Shown here: positions 7,974 to 16,253 of the stretch, in pieces | Numbering within the stretch: the stretch's first letter is position 1 | Layout of the letters: each line of letters begins with the position of its first letter | NCBI RefSeq assembly: GCF_006402735.1 | Contig: NZ_CP017174.1 | Span: forward strand, 248,001 to 312,000 | Direction of reading: 5' to 3' | DNA length: 64,000 nucleotides | Origin: Myxococcus xanthus | GTDB taxonomy: Bacteria > Myxococcota > Myxococcia > Myxococcales > Myxococcaceae | Translations under genes and position numbers: made by a program | The notes under the pieces: model-generated | Told to the model about the DNA's origin: nothing | What the model saw: only the letters and a program-made list of their open reading frames with translations | Databases searched by the model: none

Positions 7974-8746
7974 GCGCCGTGTATCTGCCCGTCTACGTCC
8001 AGAATGCGCTCGAGGACAACCTGGAGCTCCTTCCGCGCATCCGTGCTGGTGCACCTCAGCGCAAGGTGCTCGCGTTCTGTCAGAACTTCCGCATCGCGGG
8101 CATCGGGAAGCTCTTCCTGGATGGCTCGCCCGACGCGTTCCGCTTTCACCTGCACCAGAGTGGCCGCGCCTTCGCCTTCTTCAGCGCGCACGCATCGGAG
8201 GAGGGACGATTCGGGAGCAAGGCCCTGCCGTTCTTCGACGCCTTGGCTGCCGGCGACCTTCAAGGTGCGGAGGAGATTGCACGTCACTCCCGGCGTACGT
8301 GGGTCCAGGGAAAGGAGTATGAGGAGGATTTCCTCTTCGTGGAGTTTTGTATGCAGCACGCCTGCCTGGGGGCGTCGCGAGCCACGCTGGAGGCGCTGCT
8401 CGAGCGCTATGAGAAGGCGCTCGAGGGTTCGGAGGACTTCCGGCTGGACGTCTGCAGGGCGCTCATGGAAGCCCGCGAAGATGATTTCAACGCGGCGCTG
8501 GAGCAGTACCTGGAGGCGCGGAGCGACGAGTGGGCGGAGCTCGAGGACAATGGAAGCGTGGCTTCCGAAGTCCTCGTCACGGAGGGGCGCTTTTGCGTCG
8601 AGGGGCTCAGCCTGGTCTACATGGCTGAGCGCCAGGGGTTGATGACCGAGCCGGACTACCTGCACATCCCCTCGCTCGCGAGGAAGGGACGTCCCCCGGC
8701 GTTTGATGCCCGCTCCTGGGAGCGCATCGAAGTGGAGACGGACTGA
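7970..8746 (+). CDS. Imm49-family immunity protein
   Basis: 258 residues, mostly helical, starting within ATGA of the preceding gene. The sequence follows the Imm49 pattern, with an N-terminal helical region, FRFHLHQSGRAFAFFSAHA, and a C-terminal segment containing VASEVLVTEGRFCVEGLSLV and DYLHIPSLAR. Imm49 members protect against polymorphic nuclease-type toxins. No second toxin gene is visible here, so it is either a further antidote for the AHH nuclease or an orphan protecting against relatives. Last gene of the island. Confidence 0.72.
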   Translation: MSAVYLPVYVQNALEDNLELLPRIRAGAPQRKVLAFCQNFRIAGIGKLFLDGSPDAFRFHLHQSGRAFAFFSAHASEEGRFGSKALPFFDALAAGDLQGAEEIARHSRRTWVQGKEYEEDFLFVEFCMQHACLGASRATLEALLERYEKALEGSEDFRLDVCRALMEAREDDFNAALEQYLEARSDEWAELEDNGSVASEVLVTEGRFCVEGLSLVYMAERQGLMTEPDYLHIPSLARKGRPPAFDARSWERIEVETD

Positions 8747-9071
8747 AGAGTATTGGTAACCGTTCACCGGTTCGTGCCTGCTTGAAGGGACTTCCGGGCA
8801 GCGAATGGTAGGCGGGAGAGGCCGTGTCACCGGCAGTCACTCAGGCCGAGGATGATGTGGCATGTCGTGCCCGCGCCGCCTCCCGCGCGGCAAGTCCCGA
8901 CGCGCAACGGCTCCCGCTGCGAGACCGCGTGTACTGAACATTCAGAGTAGGCTTCGCACACGTCAGCGCCGCACGAGTGCTGACGCCGTGCGTCGAACGT
9001 GCGGTTTGACGCGCGGAGCCATCGACCGTGCTTTGACACCCTCCCTGCCGGGTGCTACCGCTAGGTGAAAC
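8747..9071. other. Intergenic region before the tetR-fabH cluster
   Basis: 325 bases with no gene. Near its 3' end TTGACA (9033-9038) is followed after 17 bases by TACCGC, a possible sigma-70 promoter for the tetR gene that would leave a very short leader. The operator-like palindrome at 8934-8945 also lies here. A small repeat AACCG-CGGTT sits near 8760. Confidence 0.4.
8934..8945. promoter_or_regulatory. Palindrome CTGAA-CA-TTCAG upstream of tetR
   Basis: A perfect 5-bp-arm palindrome with a 2-bp centre, about 130 bp upstream of the TetR start. The TGAA...TTCA core resembles operators of TetR-family fatty-acid regulators. It may be the autoregulatory site of the adjacent regulator. This is inferred. 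Confidence 0.35.
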
Positions 9072-9809
9072 ATGAATCGGGCTTCAGCTTCTCAAGACCG
9101 CTCCGGACCCGTCACGCCGCGAGGCCAGAAGACGCGTGCGAAGCTGTTGAAGGCCGCGGAGTCGGTCTTCGGTGAGAAGGGCTACGAGCGCGCCTCCATC
9201 GCGGACATCACGCGCAAGGGTGGCGTGGCGCTCGGGACGTTCTACGTCTACTTCCCCGACAAGCAGTCCATCTTCGTCGAAGTGGTGGATGAGCTGGGCA
9301 CGCGCCTGCGCCGGCTCATCGCCGAATCCGTGGCCGATTGCGAGGACCGCGTCGACGTGGAGCGCCAGGGCCTGCGCACCTTCTTCCAGTTCGTGCGGCA
9401 GCACCCCAATCTCTACCGCGTGGTGCGCCAGGCGGAGTTCGTGGATGAGGCCTGCTACCGCCGCTACTACGACCGCTTCGCTCGCGGCTACGTGAGCGGG
9501 CTCACCCGCGCCATGGAGGCGGGCGAGGTGCGGCGCATGGACCCGGAGGCGCTGGCCTACTGCCTCATGGGCATCAGTGATTTCCTCGGCATGCGCTGGG
9601 TCCTCTGGGAGGAGGACCCGGGGCTCGAGCGCGTCCTCGACACCGCGATGACGCTCATCTCCCACGGCCTGGACCCGCGTGCATCCACGGGCCGAAACAC
9701 CGTGAAGTCCTCCGCTGCTTCGAAGCCGAAGTCGAAGCCCAAACCGAAGACCCTCAAGAAGAACACCCTGCGTTCCGCCCGCCGACCGGCGCGCGGCGCC
9801 CGGAGCTGA
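9072..9809 (+). CDS. TetR/AcrR family transcriptional regulator
   Basis: 245 residues. The N-terminal TetR DNA-binding domain (about residues 17-63) is clear: TRAKLLKAAESVFGEKGYE, SIADITRKGGVALGTFYVYF and PDKQSIFVEV. A helical ligand domain follows, with RYYDRFARGYVSGL and MGISDFLGMRWVLW, as in regulators answering to acyl-CoA or fatty acids. An odd Lys/Pro/Ser-rich, strongly basic tail of about 40 residues (KPKSKPKPKTLKKN) ends the protein and may add non-specific DNA contacts. The stop is 9 bp before the FabH-like gene, so it probably heads and represses that operon. Confidence 0.9.
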   Translation: MNRASASQDRSGPVTPRGQKTRAKLLKAAESVFGEKGYERASIADITRKGGVALGTFYVYFPDKQSIFVEVVDELGTRLRRLIAESVADCEDRVDVERQGLRTFFQFVRQHPNLYRVVRQAEFVDEACYRRYYDRFARGYVSGLTRAMEAGEVRRMDPEALAYCLMGISDFLGMRWVLWEEDPGLERVLDTAMTLISHGLDPRASTGRNTVKSSAASKPKSKPKPKTLKKNTLRSARRPARGARS

Positions 9810-9818
9810 CGAACACTC

Positions 9819-10814
9819 ATGCGATACGCCCAGATTCTCTCCACTGGCCGCTACGTCCCCGAGAAGGTCCTCACCAACGCTGACGTCGAGAAGATTCTCG
9901 GTGAGAAGGTGGATGAGTGGCTCCAGCAGAACGTGGGCATTCGCGAACGCCACATGATGGCGGATGACCAGGCCACCTCCGACCTCTGCGTGGGCGCCGC
10001 CCGCCAGGCGCTGGAGCGCGCGGGCACGAAGCCGGAGGAACTGGACCTCATCATCATCGCCACCGACACCCCGGACTACCTCAGCCCCGCCACCGCCTCC
10101 GTGGTGCAGGCGAAGCTGGGCGCGGTGAACGCCGGCACCTACGACCTCAACTGCGCGTGCGCGGGCTGGGTGACGGCGCTGGACGTGGGCTCGAAGACCA
10201 TCACCGCGGATGACAGCTACCAGCGCATCCTCGTCGTGGGCGCCTACGGCATGTCGCGCTACATCAACTGGAAGGACAAGAAGACCGCCACCCTGTTCGC
10301 GGACGGCGCGGGCGCGGTGGTGCTGGGCGCGGGTGACACGCCCGGCTTCATGGGCGCGAAGCTGCTGGCCAACGGCGAGTACCACGACGCGCTGGGAGTC
10401 TACACCGGCGGTACGAACCGCCCGGCCACCGCGGAGTCGCTGGAGCTCACGGGCGGAAAGCCCGCGGTGCAGTTCGTCCGCAAGTTCCCGGCGACGTTCA
10501 ACACCGAGCGCTGGCCCATGCTGCTGGACCAGCTCCTCAAGCGGCAGAGCCTGCAGCTGGACGACGTGAAGCAGTTCGTCTTCACGCAGCTGAACCTGCG
10601 CACCATCGAAGCCACCATGAAGATCCTGGGCCAGCCGATGGAGAAGGCCCACTACACCATGGACAAGTGGGGCTACACCGGTTCGGCCTGCATCCCGATG
10701 ACGCTGGATGACGCGGTGGTGCAGGGCAAGGTGAAGCGCGGCGACCTGGTGGCCCTGTGTGCCAGCGGCGGCGGGCTCGCCATGGCCTCCGCCCTCTACC
10801 GCTGGACGGCCTGA
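9819..10814 (+). CDS. FabH-like 3-oxoacyl-ACP synthase III homologue with altered catalytic triad
   Basis: 331 residues, the normal KAS III length. The nucleophile segment is intact (DLNCACAG, catalytic Cys114). The other two active-site positions are changed: the FabH HQAN motif reads TQLN (His replaced by Thr256) and the GNTSA motif reads GYTGSA (Asn replaced by Tyr286). The 30-residue spacing of these two positions is that of FabH, so the alignment is firm. Without His and Asn, decarboxylative condensation is unlikely. An acyl-transfer or ester-forming reaction via Cys114 is a reasonable inference. It follows tetR by 9 bp and precedes an acyl-CoA ligase. Confidence 0.88.
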   Translation: MRYAQILSTGRYVPEKVLTNADVEKILGEKVDEWLQQNVGIRERHMMADDQATSDLCVGAARQALERAGTKPEELDLIIIATDTPDYLSPATASVVQAKLGAVNAGTYDLNCACAGWVTALDVGSKTITADDSYQRILVVGAYGMSRYINWKDKKTATLFADGAGAVVLGAGDTPGFMGAKLLANGEYHDALGVYTGGTNRPATAESLELTGGKPAVQFVRKFPATFNTERWPMLLDQLLKRQSLQLDDVKQFVFTQLNLRTIEATMKILGQPMEKAHYTMDKWGYTGSACIPMTLDDAVVQGKVKRGDLVALCASGGGLAMASALYRWTA

Positions 10815-10840
10815 GTCACGCCATGACGGAGGGCGCTCAC

Positions 10841-12400
10841 ATGTTCATCGGGGACTGGATGGGCCGTGGCGCCCTCTACTGGCCCGACAGTGTCGCGGTG
10901 GTGGACCCGTCCCGGGGTGACGCGGGCCGCTTCACCTACCGCGCGATGAACACGCGCGCCACCGCGCTGGGCGGCTGGCTGCGTGACGTGGCCGGCGTGA
11001 AGAAGGGCGACAGGGTGGGCATCGTGGCCCACAACGGCGTGGAGTACCTGGACGCGCTGTTCGCCTGCGCGAAGATTGGCGCCGTCTTCGTCCCCTTCAA
11101 CTGGCGCCTGCACGCCGCCGAGCTGGCGGACCTGGTGCGCTCCATCCGTCCCGGCGTGCTCCTCTTCGGCGACGACTTCCGCGACACCATCGCGGACGTC
11201 CGCGAGCGCCTGGGCGGCGGCCCCCGGCTGGTGTCCCTGGAGTCGCAAGGCCTGCCGGGCGCGGACGCCTACGCTGCGACGCTGGCCCACGTGCCGGGCT
11301 CGCCGGTGACTCAGGACGCGGTGTCCGAGGAGGACATCCTCTGTCTCATCTTCACCGGCGGAACGACGGGGCGCTCGAAGGGCGCGCGCGTCAGTTACCG
11401 CATGGTGGCGTGGAACACCCTCAACACGTTGGTCCACGAGGTGCGGCCCGGCGACGTCACGGTGACGCACACGCCCATGTTCCACACGGGCGGATTGCTC
11501 GTGTACACGCTGCCGCTGCTCACCGTGGGCGGCACCGTCGTCCTCATGCGCCGGTGGGAGCCGGAGGTGCTGCTGGACCTCGTCCCCCGGGAAAAGGTGA
11601 CGCTCTTCTTCGCGGTGCCCACGCAGTACCAGCAGCTCCTGGAGTCGCCGCGCTTCAAGACGACGGACTTCTCCTCCGTGCGCTTCATGACCAGCGGAGG
11701 CGCGGCGCTGCCGGTGCCGCTCATCCAGGCGTGGCAGGCGGTGCACCCGGTGCCCTTCAAGCAGGGCTTCGGGATGACGGAGTTCGGCCCGGGCCTCTTC
11801 AGCATGGGGCCGGAGTACGCGGTGTCGAAGGCGGGCTCCATTGGGCGGCCCAACTACTTCATCGCCGCGAAGCTGGTGGATGACGACGGCCGGGAGGTCC
11901 CCATGGGCGAGGTGGGTGAGCTGCTCCTCAAGGGCCCCTCCATGTGTTCCGGCTACTTCGAGGACGAGGCAGCCACGCGCGAGACCATCGACCCGGAAGG
12001 GTGGCTGCACACCGGCGACCTGGCGCGCGTGGACGCGGATGGCTTCTTCACCATCGCCGGGCGCAAGAAGGACATGTTCATCTCCGGCGGAGAGAACATC
12101 TACCCGCTGGAGCTGGAGTCCGCGCTGTACGAGCACCCCGCGGTGGCGCAATGCGCCGTGGTGGGCATGCCCGACGAGAAGTGGGGCGAGGTTGGCCGCG
12201 CCTTCGTGGTGTTGAAGCCGGATGGGAAGGTTTCGGCGGAGGCGCTGTTGGAGCACCTGCGGGGACGCGTGGCGCGTTTCAAGGTGCCCAAGCGCGTGGA
12301 GCTGATGGAGCGCCTGCCCATCTCCGCGGCCGGAAAGATTCTCAAGCGTGAGCTTCGCGACGCGGCCGTGGCCGCGGACCGGGACAGCTCGCGTCATTGA
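10841..12400 (+). CDS. Acyl-CoA synthetase / AMP-dependent ligase
   Basis: 519 residues from the ATG at 10841, chosen because GGAGGG lies 7 bases upstream; an earlier ATG at 10823 has no such site. An ANL-superfamily enzyme that activates a carboxylic acid as acyl-AMP and then acyl-CoA. Visible motifs are FTGGTTGRSKGAR (P-loop), GFGMTEFGPG, LHTGDLARVDADGFF, GRKKDMFISGGENIYP and the C-terminal catalytic Lys in SAAGKILKREL. It closely follows the FabH-like gene, suggesting it supplies that enzyme with acyl-CoA. Chain-length preference cannot be read. Confidence 0.92.
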   Translation: MFIGDWMGRGALYWPDSVAVVDPSRGDAGRFTYRAMNTRATALGGWLRDVAGVKKGDRVGIVAHNGVEYLDALFACAKIGAVFVPFNWRLHAAELADLVRSIRPGVLLFGDDFRDTIADVRERLGGGPRLVSLESQGLPGADAYAATLAHVPGSPVTQDAVSEEDILCLIFTGGTTGRSKGARVSYRMVAWNTLNTLVHEVRPGDVTVTHTPMFHTGGLLVYTLPLLTVGGTVVLMRRWEPEVLLDLVPREKVTLFFAVPTQYQQLLESPRFKTTDFSSVRFMTSGGAALPVPLIQAWQAVHPVPFKQGFGMTEFGPGLFSMGPEYAVSKAGSIGRPNYFIAAKLVDDDGREVPMGEVGELLLKGPSMCSGYFEDEAATRETIDPEGWLHTGDLARVDADGFFTIAGRKKDMFISGGENIYPLELESALYEHPAVAQCAVVGMPDEKWGEVGRAFVVLKPDGKVSAEALLEHLRGRVARFKVPKRVELMERLPISAAGKILKRELRDAAVAADRDSSRH

Positions 12401-12502
12401 GCGTGAACGCACCTTGAAGGACGGGCCACGCCAACGGTGGCTCGCTGCCTGTCGACTGTCGCGTCAGCCCGGCGATGCCCGCCGGAGGAAGAGGAGCAAC
12501 CC

Positions 12503-13126
12503 ATGAAGAAGAAGCTGCTGCTGTCCGCGGTGATGACGTCTGCGCTGTCCCTGGTGGGCTGTGGTGAGAGCGACCCGGTGGACAACACGCCCAACCTGAG
12601 CACGCCGCAGGGCATCCTGGCGTTCGTGGAAGGCAAGACGCTGACGATGACTGGGGCCAACATTCCCAGCCATCCGAACGGCTTCAGTGAAGACATCAAC
12701 TTCGGTGCCAGCTCGCAGTGTTATCAGCGCGTCACCATGACGGTGCAGGGCGGCAACTTCCGGGTCGACAGCATCCCGGGCACCATCGAGGGCGCGCCGA
12801 ACGCGGGCATGTCCGGCACCTGCAACCCCGAGCTCCCGCAGAACGCGCTGTCCTTCACCTCGACCGTCGTGAGCATCGAGAACGTGCAGGGCGACGGCGA
12901 GTGCTTCGACGTCGCGTTCACCTACCCGGGCTTCCGGCAGGTGGGCCGCGGCGCGTTCTCCGCGGACCGGCGGACGCTGGACCTGGAGCTCTTCTTCGAG
13001 GGCGGCGCCACGGGCGCCAACTGCGCGGCGGGTGGTGTGGGCTCGGCCACGGTGAACCAGGTCATCGGGGGCGAGAGCCGGCCGTTCGATGGCAAGGCGG
13101 TGCAGCGCTACACCATCGGCGGCTAG
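12503..13126 (+). CDS. Secreted lipoprotein of unknown function
   Basis: 207 residues. GGAGGAAGAGGAG precedes the ATG. A lipoprotein signal is plain: KKK, a hydrophobic stretch and the lipobox LVGC, followed by GESD. The mature protein is beta-rich with four Cys residues (SQCYQ, GTCNPE, GECFDV, ANCAAG) that could form two disulfides. I do not recognise the family. It lies about 100 bp after the acyl-CoA ligase and is followed by a terminator-like hairpin, so it may be its own unit or the end of the tetR operon. An envelope role connected with the outer-membrane protein downstream is possible. Confidence 0.75.
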   Translation: MKKKLLLSAVMTSALSLVGCGESDPVDNTPNLSTPQGILAFVEGKTLTMTGANIPSHPNGFSEDINFGASSQCYQRVTMTVQGGNFRVDSIPGTIEGAPNAGMSGTCNPELPQNALSFTSTVVSIENVQGDGECFDVAFTYPGFRQVGRGAFSADRRTLDLELFFEGGATGANCAAGGVGSATVNQVIGGESRPFDGKAVQRYTIGG

Positions 13127-13139
13127 CGTGAGTCCCGCT

Positions 13140-13168
13140 GGAAGGGAGGCGTGCTCCTCCTCCCTTCC
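13140..13168 (+). terminator. Hairpin terminator-like element after the lipoprotein gene
   Basis: GGAAGGGAGG (13140-13149) pairs perfectly with CCTCCCTTCC (13159-13168) across a 9-base loop, 13 bases after the lipoprotein stop. Only a short T-containing tail follows, so termination strength is uncertain. Confidence 0.6.
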
Positions 13169-13335
13169 TTGTGGGGCCCGTGCCCGGCGGGTGCCGTGTG
13201 GCGCGGGCGCGGCAGGGGTGGAGCACGGCCTCGCGAGGCGGGCAGTCCGCGGGCCACGGAAAAAGTCGAGCACGCAGACGTTCGCAGTCCGGCCGGAAGG
13301 CTGGGAGCGCCCCCGCGCATGGGGCCGAGGTGTTT

Positions 13336-14997
13336 ATGGCACGGTGGTGGTTGTCCGAGGCACGCAGGGCGGCGCGGCGGTCCGCGGGAGCCCTGGCGTT
13401 GGCGCTGGCGGGTGTGTCGCTTCCGGCGGCGGCGCAGAGCACGCCGGTTCCCGGCCTTTACTACGGTGAGTGGAACGACGAGGCGAACCGCGACGAGGAC
13501 GCGAAGCCGAGTCAGTTCAGCCTCATCAACTACTTCTTCACGCGCGTGTCGGTGCAGAACCAGGTGGGTGACCCGGCCGGCCTTCGCGGCGTGTCGCTGG
13601 GCCCCATTGGCATGCCCGCGGGAAGCGCGGTGCGCGCCGAGCCCGGCCTGTCCGCGTACTTCATCGAGCAGCGATGGATTCCCGTCATGGAGTACAGCCC
13701 CCACTTCGTGGACGGGCTGGCCTCCTTCCGGGCCCAGTTCGAAATCGACTACATGTGGGGCCGGTCGGCCAACGCGCTTCAGCAGAACGAGGGCGGCGGC
13801 TTCAACGCCGACCAGGTCAACATCCAGACGAAGAACGTCAACGTCGCGCTGTATCCCACGCGCAAGCCGCGTGAGCTGACGTTGCTGGTGGGCACGCAGC
13901 CCGTCTACGACAACGTCTACGACCCCACGCGCACGCCGCTGTCGGACATCACCCGCACTGGCTACAAGATGAGCTTCCTGGGCAGCGATGCCACGGGCAT
14001 CTCCCTCTTCAGTGGCTACAAGGGACTGGCCAAGCTGAGCCTGATGCCGTTGGGCACCGCGCAGGCGGACAAGGGCACGCGCAACGACCCGCGCCTGAAG
14101 TACATCTGGCTCATCACCGGTGACTACGTCTACCCGGTGCGGCCCAACACCAACGTGGGCCTGTCGCTGTGGTTCCTCAACGACCAGACGAAGGGTGACG
14201 CCTACGCCTTCGAGGGCCTGGTGAAGAGCGGCCCGTCCTCCACGGGCCTCAACACCTTCACGGGCACGGCGCGCTTCGATATCGCGCGGCCCACGGGCAA
14301 CGTCTTCTGGGCGGGCGCCAACTTCAACCACAACATCGACTTCCGCACGGGCCGGTTCGGCGCGTCCGGCTTCGTCATGTACAACGGCGGCAAGTACGTC
14401 AGCGACGACCCGGAGCGCTCCGCCCTGGCCGAGCTCAACATCTCCGGCGTCTCCGCCAACCTGGAGCTGATGTACCAGTGGGGCCGCGGGCCCGCGGACA
14501 TGCTCACGCTGGAGGGCATGTACACCACCGGCGACGACGACCTCTCCGACAGCCGTTACACCGGTGCCTTCACGCTCAACCAGTACGGCCTGCCGGGCGC
14601 GGTGTGGTTCAACCACAAGATGCTCATCCTGTTCCCGTTCACCAGCACGGTGAACAACTACACGGGCGCGGTGACGGACATCTCCAATCAGGGCTACGGC
14701 ATGCGCGCCGCCATCGCCACCGCGGCGTGGGACATGGTGCCCAACAAGCTGAACCTCAAGCTGGGCGTGGGCACCGCCACCTCTGACGCGGCCCCCGTGC
14801 GGTGGACGCCCGAGGTCGAGCGCGGCCGGTACATCGGCACCGAGGTCAACGCGGAGCTGCGCTACCACATCCGCTACCTCATGACGGCCGGCCTGCACGC
14901 GGGCTACCTGTTCCGGGGCAGCTTCTACGACGGTTCGCCCACCATCCGGACCAATCCCTTCTCCGTCTTCACCACCTTCACCTGGTACGCGTTCTGA
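13336..14997 (+). CDS. Outer-membrane beta-barrel protein
   Basis: 553 residues from the ATG at 13336 (GAGG upstream). A long Arg-rich N-region and hydrophobic core end in a signal peptidase site near SLPAAAQS. The rest alternates polar and aromatic residues in many beta strands, includes DNVYDPTRTPLSD-type loops, and finishes with a classic outer-membrane C-terminal strand ending in Phe (TTFTWYAF). It resembles alginate-export/porin-like barrels in general layout, but no specific family is certain. The stop is followed 2 bp later by the lipoprotein hydrolase gene, so the two are co-expressed. Confidence 0.8.
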   Translation: MARWWLSEARRAARRSAGALALALAGVSLPAAAQSTPVPGLYYGEWNDEANRDEDAKPSQFSLINYFFTRVSVQNQVGDPAGLRGVSLGPIGMPAGSAVRAEPGLSAYFIEQRWIPVMEYSPHFVDGLASFRAQFEIDYMWGRSANALQQNEGGGFNADQVNIQTKNVNVALYPTRKPRELTLLVGTQPVYDNVYDPTRTPLSDITRTGYKMSFLGSDATGISLFSGYKGLAKLSLMPLGTAQADKGTRNDPRLKYIWLITGDYVYPVRPNTNVGLSLWFLNDQTKGDAYAFEGLVKSGPSSTGLNTFTGTARFDIARPTGNVFWAGANFNHNIDFRTGRFGASGFVMYNGGKYVSDDPERSALAELNISGVSANLELMYQWGRGPADMLTLEGMYTTGDDDLSDSRYTGAFTLNQYGLPGAVWFNHKMLILFPFTSTVNNYTGAVTDISNQGYGMRAAIATAAWDMVPNKLNLKLGVGTATSDAAPVRWTPEVERGRYIGTEVNAELRYHIRYLMTAGLHAGYLFRGSFYDGSPTIRTNPFSVFTTFTWYAF

Positions 14998-14999
14998 CC

Positions 15000-16190
15000 A
15001 TGAGCACCTCCCGCGCATTCACGGCCCTGCTCCTCGCGGCGGGGCTCTCCTCCGCCGGTTGCGTGCGCTCGTACGCGCACCAGCCCGCGCTCTCCTTCCA
15101 GGATTTGGACTACACCTCCGAGGGCTCGAAGCAGCCCTGGCCGGTGAAGCGGATTCCGCTTCCGCGCACCGCGAATCAGTACGGCATGGCCGTGGTGCCC
15201 CAGATGGCCTACGTCGACCTGCCCGGCAGCGGCCCGGACGCGAAGGCCGTCGTCTTCATCCACGGCCTGGGTTCGTACCTGAAGTTCTGGCGGGCGCAGT
15301 TGGACGCCTTCCAGCAGCAGGGCTACCGCGTCATCGCGGTGGACCTGCCCGGCTACGGCAAGTCCGACAAGCCCGGCACCTTCCCGTACACCATGGAGGC
15401 CATGGCGGACGCGGTGCTGGAGCTGGTGGACGGCCTGGGTCTGGACAAGCCCGTGCTCGCCGGTCATTCCATGGGCGGGCAGACGTCGCTCTCCTTCGCC
15501 ATCCGCTACCCGGAGTCGCTGAGCGGGCTGGTGCTGGCGTCGCCCGCCGGCTTCGAGAAGTTCAGCTGGCGGGAGAAGGAGTGGTTCGCGCGGGCGATGA
15601 GCTCCGAGTTCATCAAGTCCGCGCCGGAGGCCAGCATCTGGGGCAGCGTGCGCCAGGCCAACTTCATGCACTGGCGGCCGGAGCTGGAGTGGCTGATTGA
15701 GGAGCGCGTGCGGCTGGCGAAGTCGCCCGAGTTCGACGCCTACGCCTACGCCAATGTGCGCACGGTGCGGGGCCTGTCCCACAACGACTTCGTGCGCGAC
15801 AACCTGCACCGCGTCACCGTGCCCACCGTCATCATCTACGGCACGGATGACCGGCTCATCCCCAGCCCCTTCCTCCACGGCGGCGAGGCGCGCGGCATCA
15901 TGGAGTACGGCGCGTCCCACATCCCCGGCGCGAAGCTGGTGGCGCTGGAAGGGTGCGGTCACACCGTGCAGCTCGACTGCACGGAGCGCTTCAACGAGGC
16001 GGCCTTCGCCTTCGTCCGCGACGCGGCGGCGGGGCGCATCGAGGTGCCGTCCGCTCCCGCGAAGGAGGAGGCGCCGCGGCCGGAGTCTCCTCCCGGGCCG
16101 GCGTCCGAGCCGCTCACGCCGGAGAGTCTGCCTCCGCCCACGCCGGGCCAGGAAGGCGAGCCGACGCCGGGCGTGCTGCCCCAGCCGTAG
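15000..16190 (+). CDS. Lipoprotein alpha/beta hydrolase
   Basis: 396 residues. The signal ends in the lipobox SSAGC, so the enzyme should be anchored in the envelope. An alpha/beta-hydrolase fold follows: oxyanion-loop FIHGLGSYLKFW, nucleophile Ser in AGHSMGGQTSL, acidic residue in YGTDDRLIP and catalytic His in EGCGHTVQ. The C-terminal 60 residues are Pro/Glu-rich and low complexity. It is probably an esterase or lipase acting on lipids or acyl groups handled by the neighbouring outer-membrane protein and acyl enzymes. Its ATG follows the barrel gene stop by 2 bp. Confidence 0.85.
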   Translation: MSTSRAFTALLLAAGLSSAGCVRSYAHQPALSFQDLDYTSEGSKQPWPVKRIPLPRTANQYGMAVVPQMAYVDLPGSGPDAKAVVFIHGLGSYLKFWRAQLDAFQQQGYRVIAVDLPGYGKSDKPGTFPYTMEAMADAVLELVDGLGLDKPVLAGHSMGGQTSLSFAIRYPESLSGLVLASPAGFEKFSWREKEWFARAMSSEFIKSAPEASIWGSVRQANFMHWRPELEWLIEERVRLAKSPEFDAYAYANVRTVRGLSHNDFVRDNLHRVTVPTVIIYGTDDRLIPSPFLHGGEARGIMEYGASHIPGAKLVALEGCGHTVQLDCTERFNEAAFAFVRDAAAGRIEVPSAPAKEEAPRPESPPGPASEPLTPESLPPPTPGQEGEPTPGVLPQP

Positions 16191-16210
16191 TGGGGTGTTG
16201 AGTCGGTCCA

Positions 16211-16236
16211 CCTCCACCCTTTCGCGAGGGTGGAGG
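16211..16236. terminator. Bidirectional terminator between convergent genes
   Basis: CCTCCACCCT (16211-16220) pairs perfectly with AGGGTGGAGG (16227-16236) across the loop TTCGCG. It sits in the 63 bp between the convergent hydrolase and lipase stops. Confidence 0.75.
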
Positions 16237-16253
16237 CGCCCGTGTGGAGACGG

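Noticed and set aside
13123..15018. Long antisense open frame of over 600 codons opposite the outer-membrane protein gene.
   Set aside because: It is a by-product of high GC: His/Arg/Val/Gly-rich composition, no ribosome site and no family, lying over a clear barrel gene. Many similar antisense frames (for example opposite dnaN and gyrB) were rejected for the same reason.
9819..16190. Possible OleABC-type beta-lactone/olefin pathway (FabH-like, AMP ligase, alpha/beta hydrolase).
   Set aside because: OleA keeps Cys, His and Asn, while this FabH-like protein lost His and Asn. The hydrolase is an exported lipoprotein, and no OleD-type extended SDR is present in the cluster.
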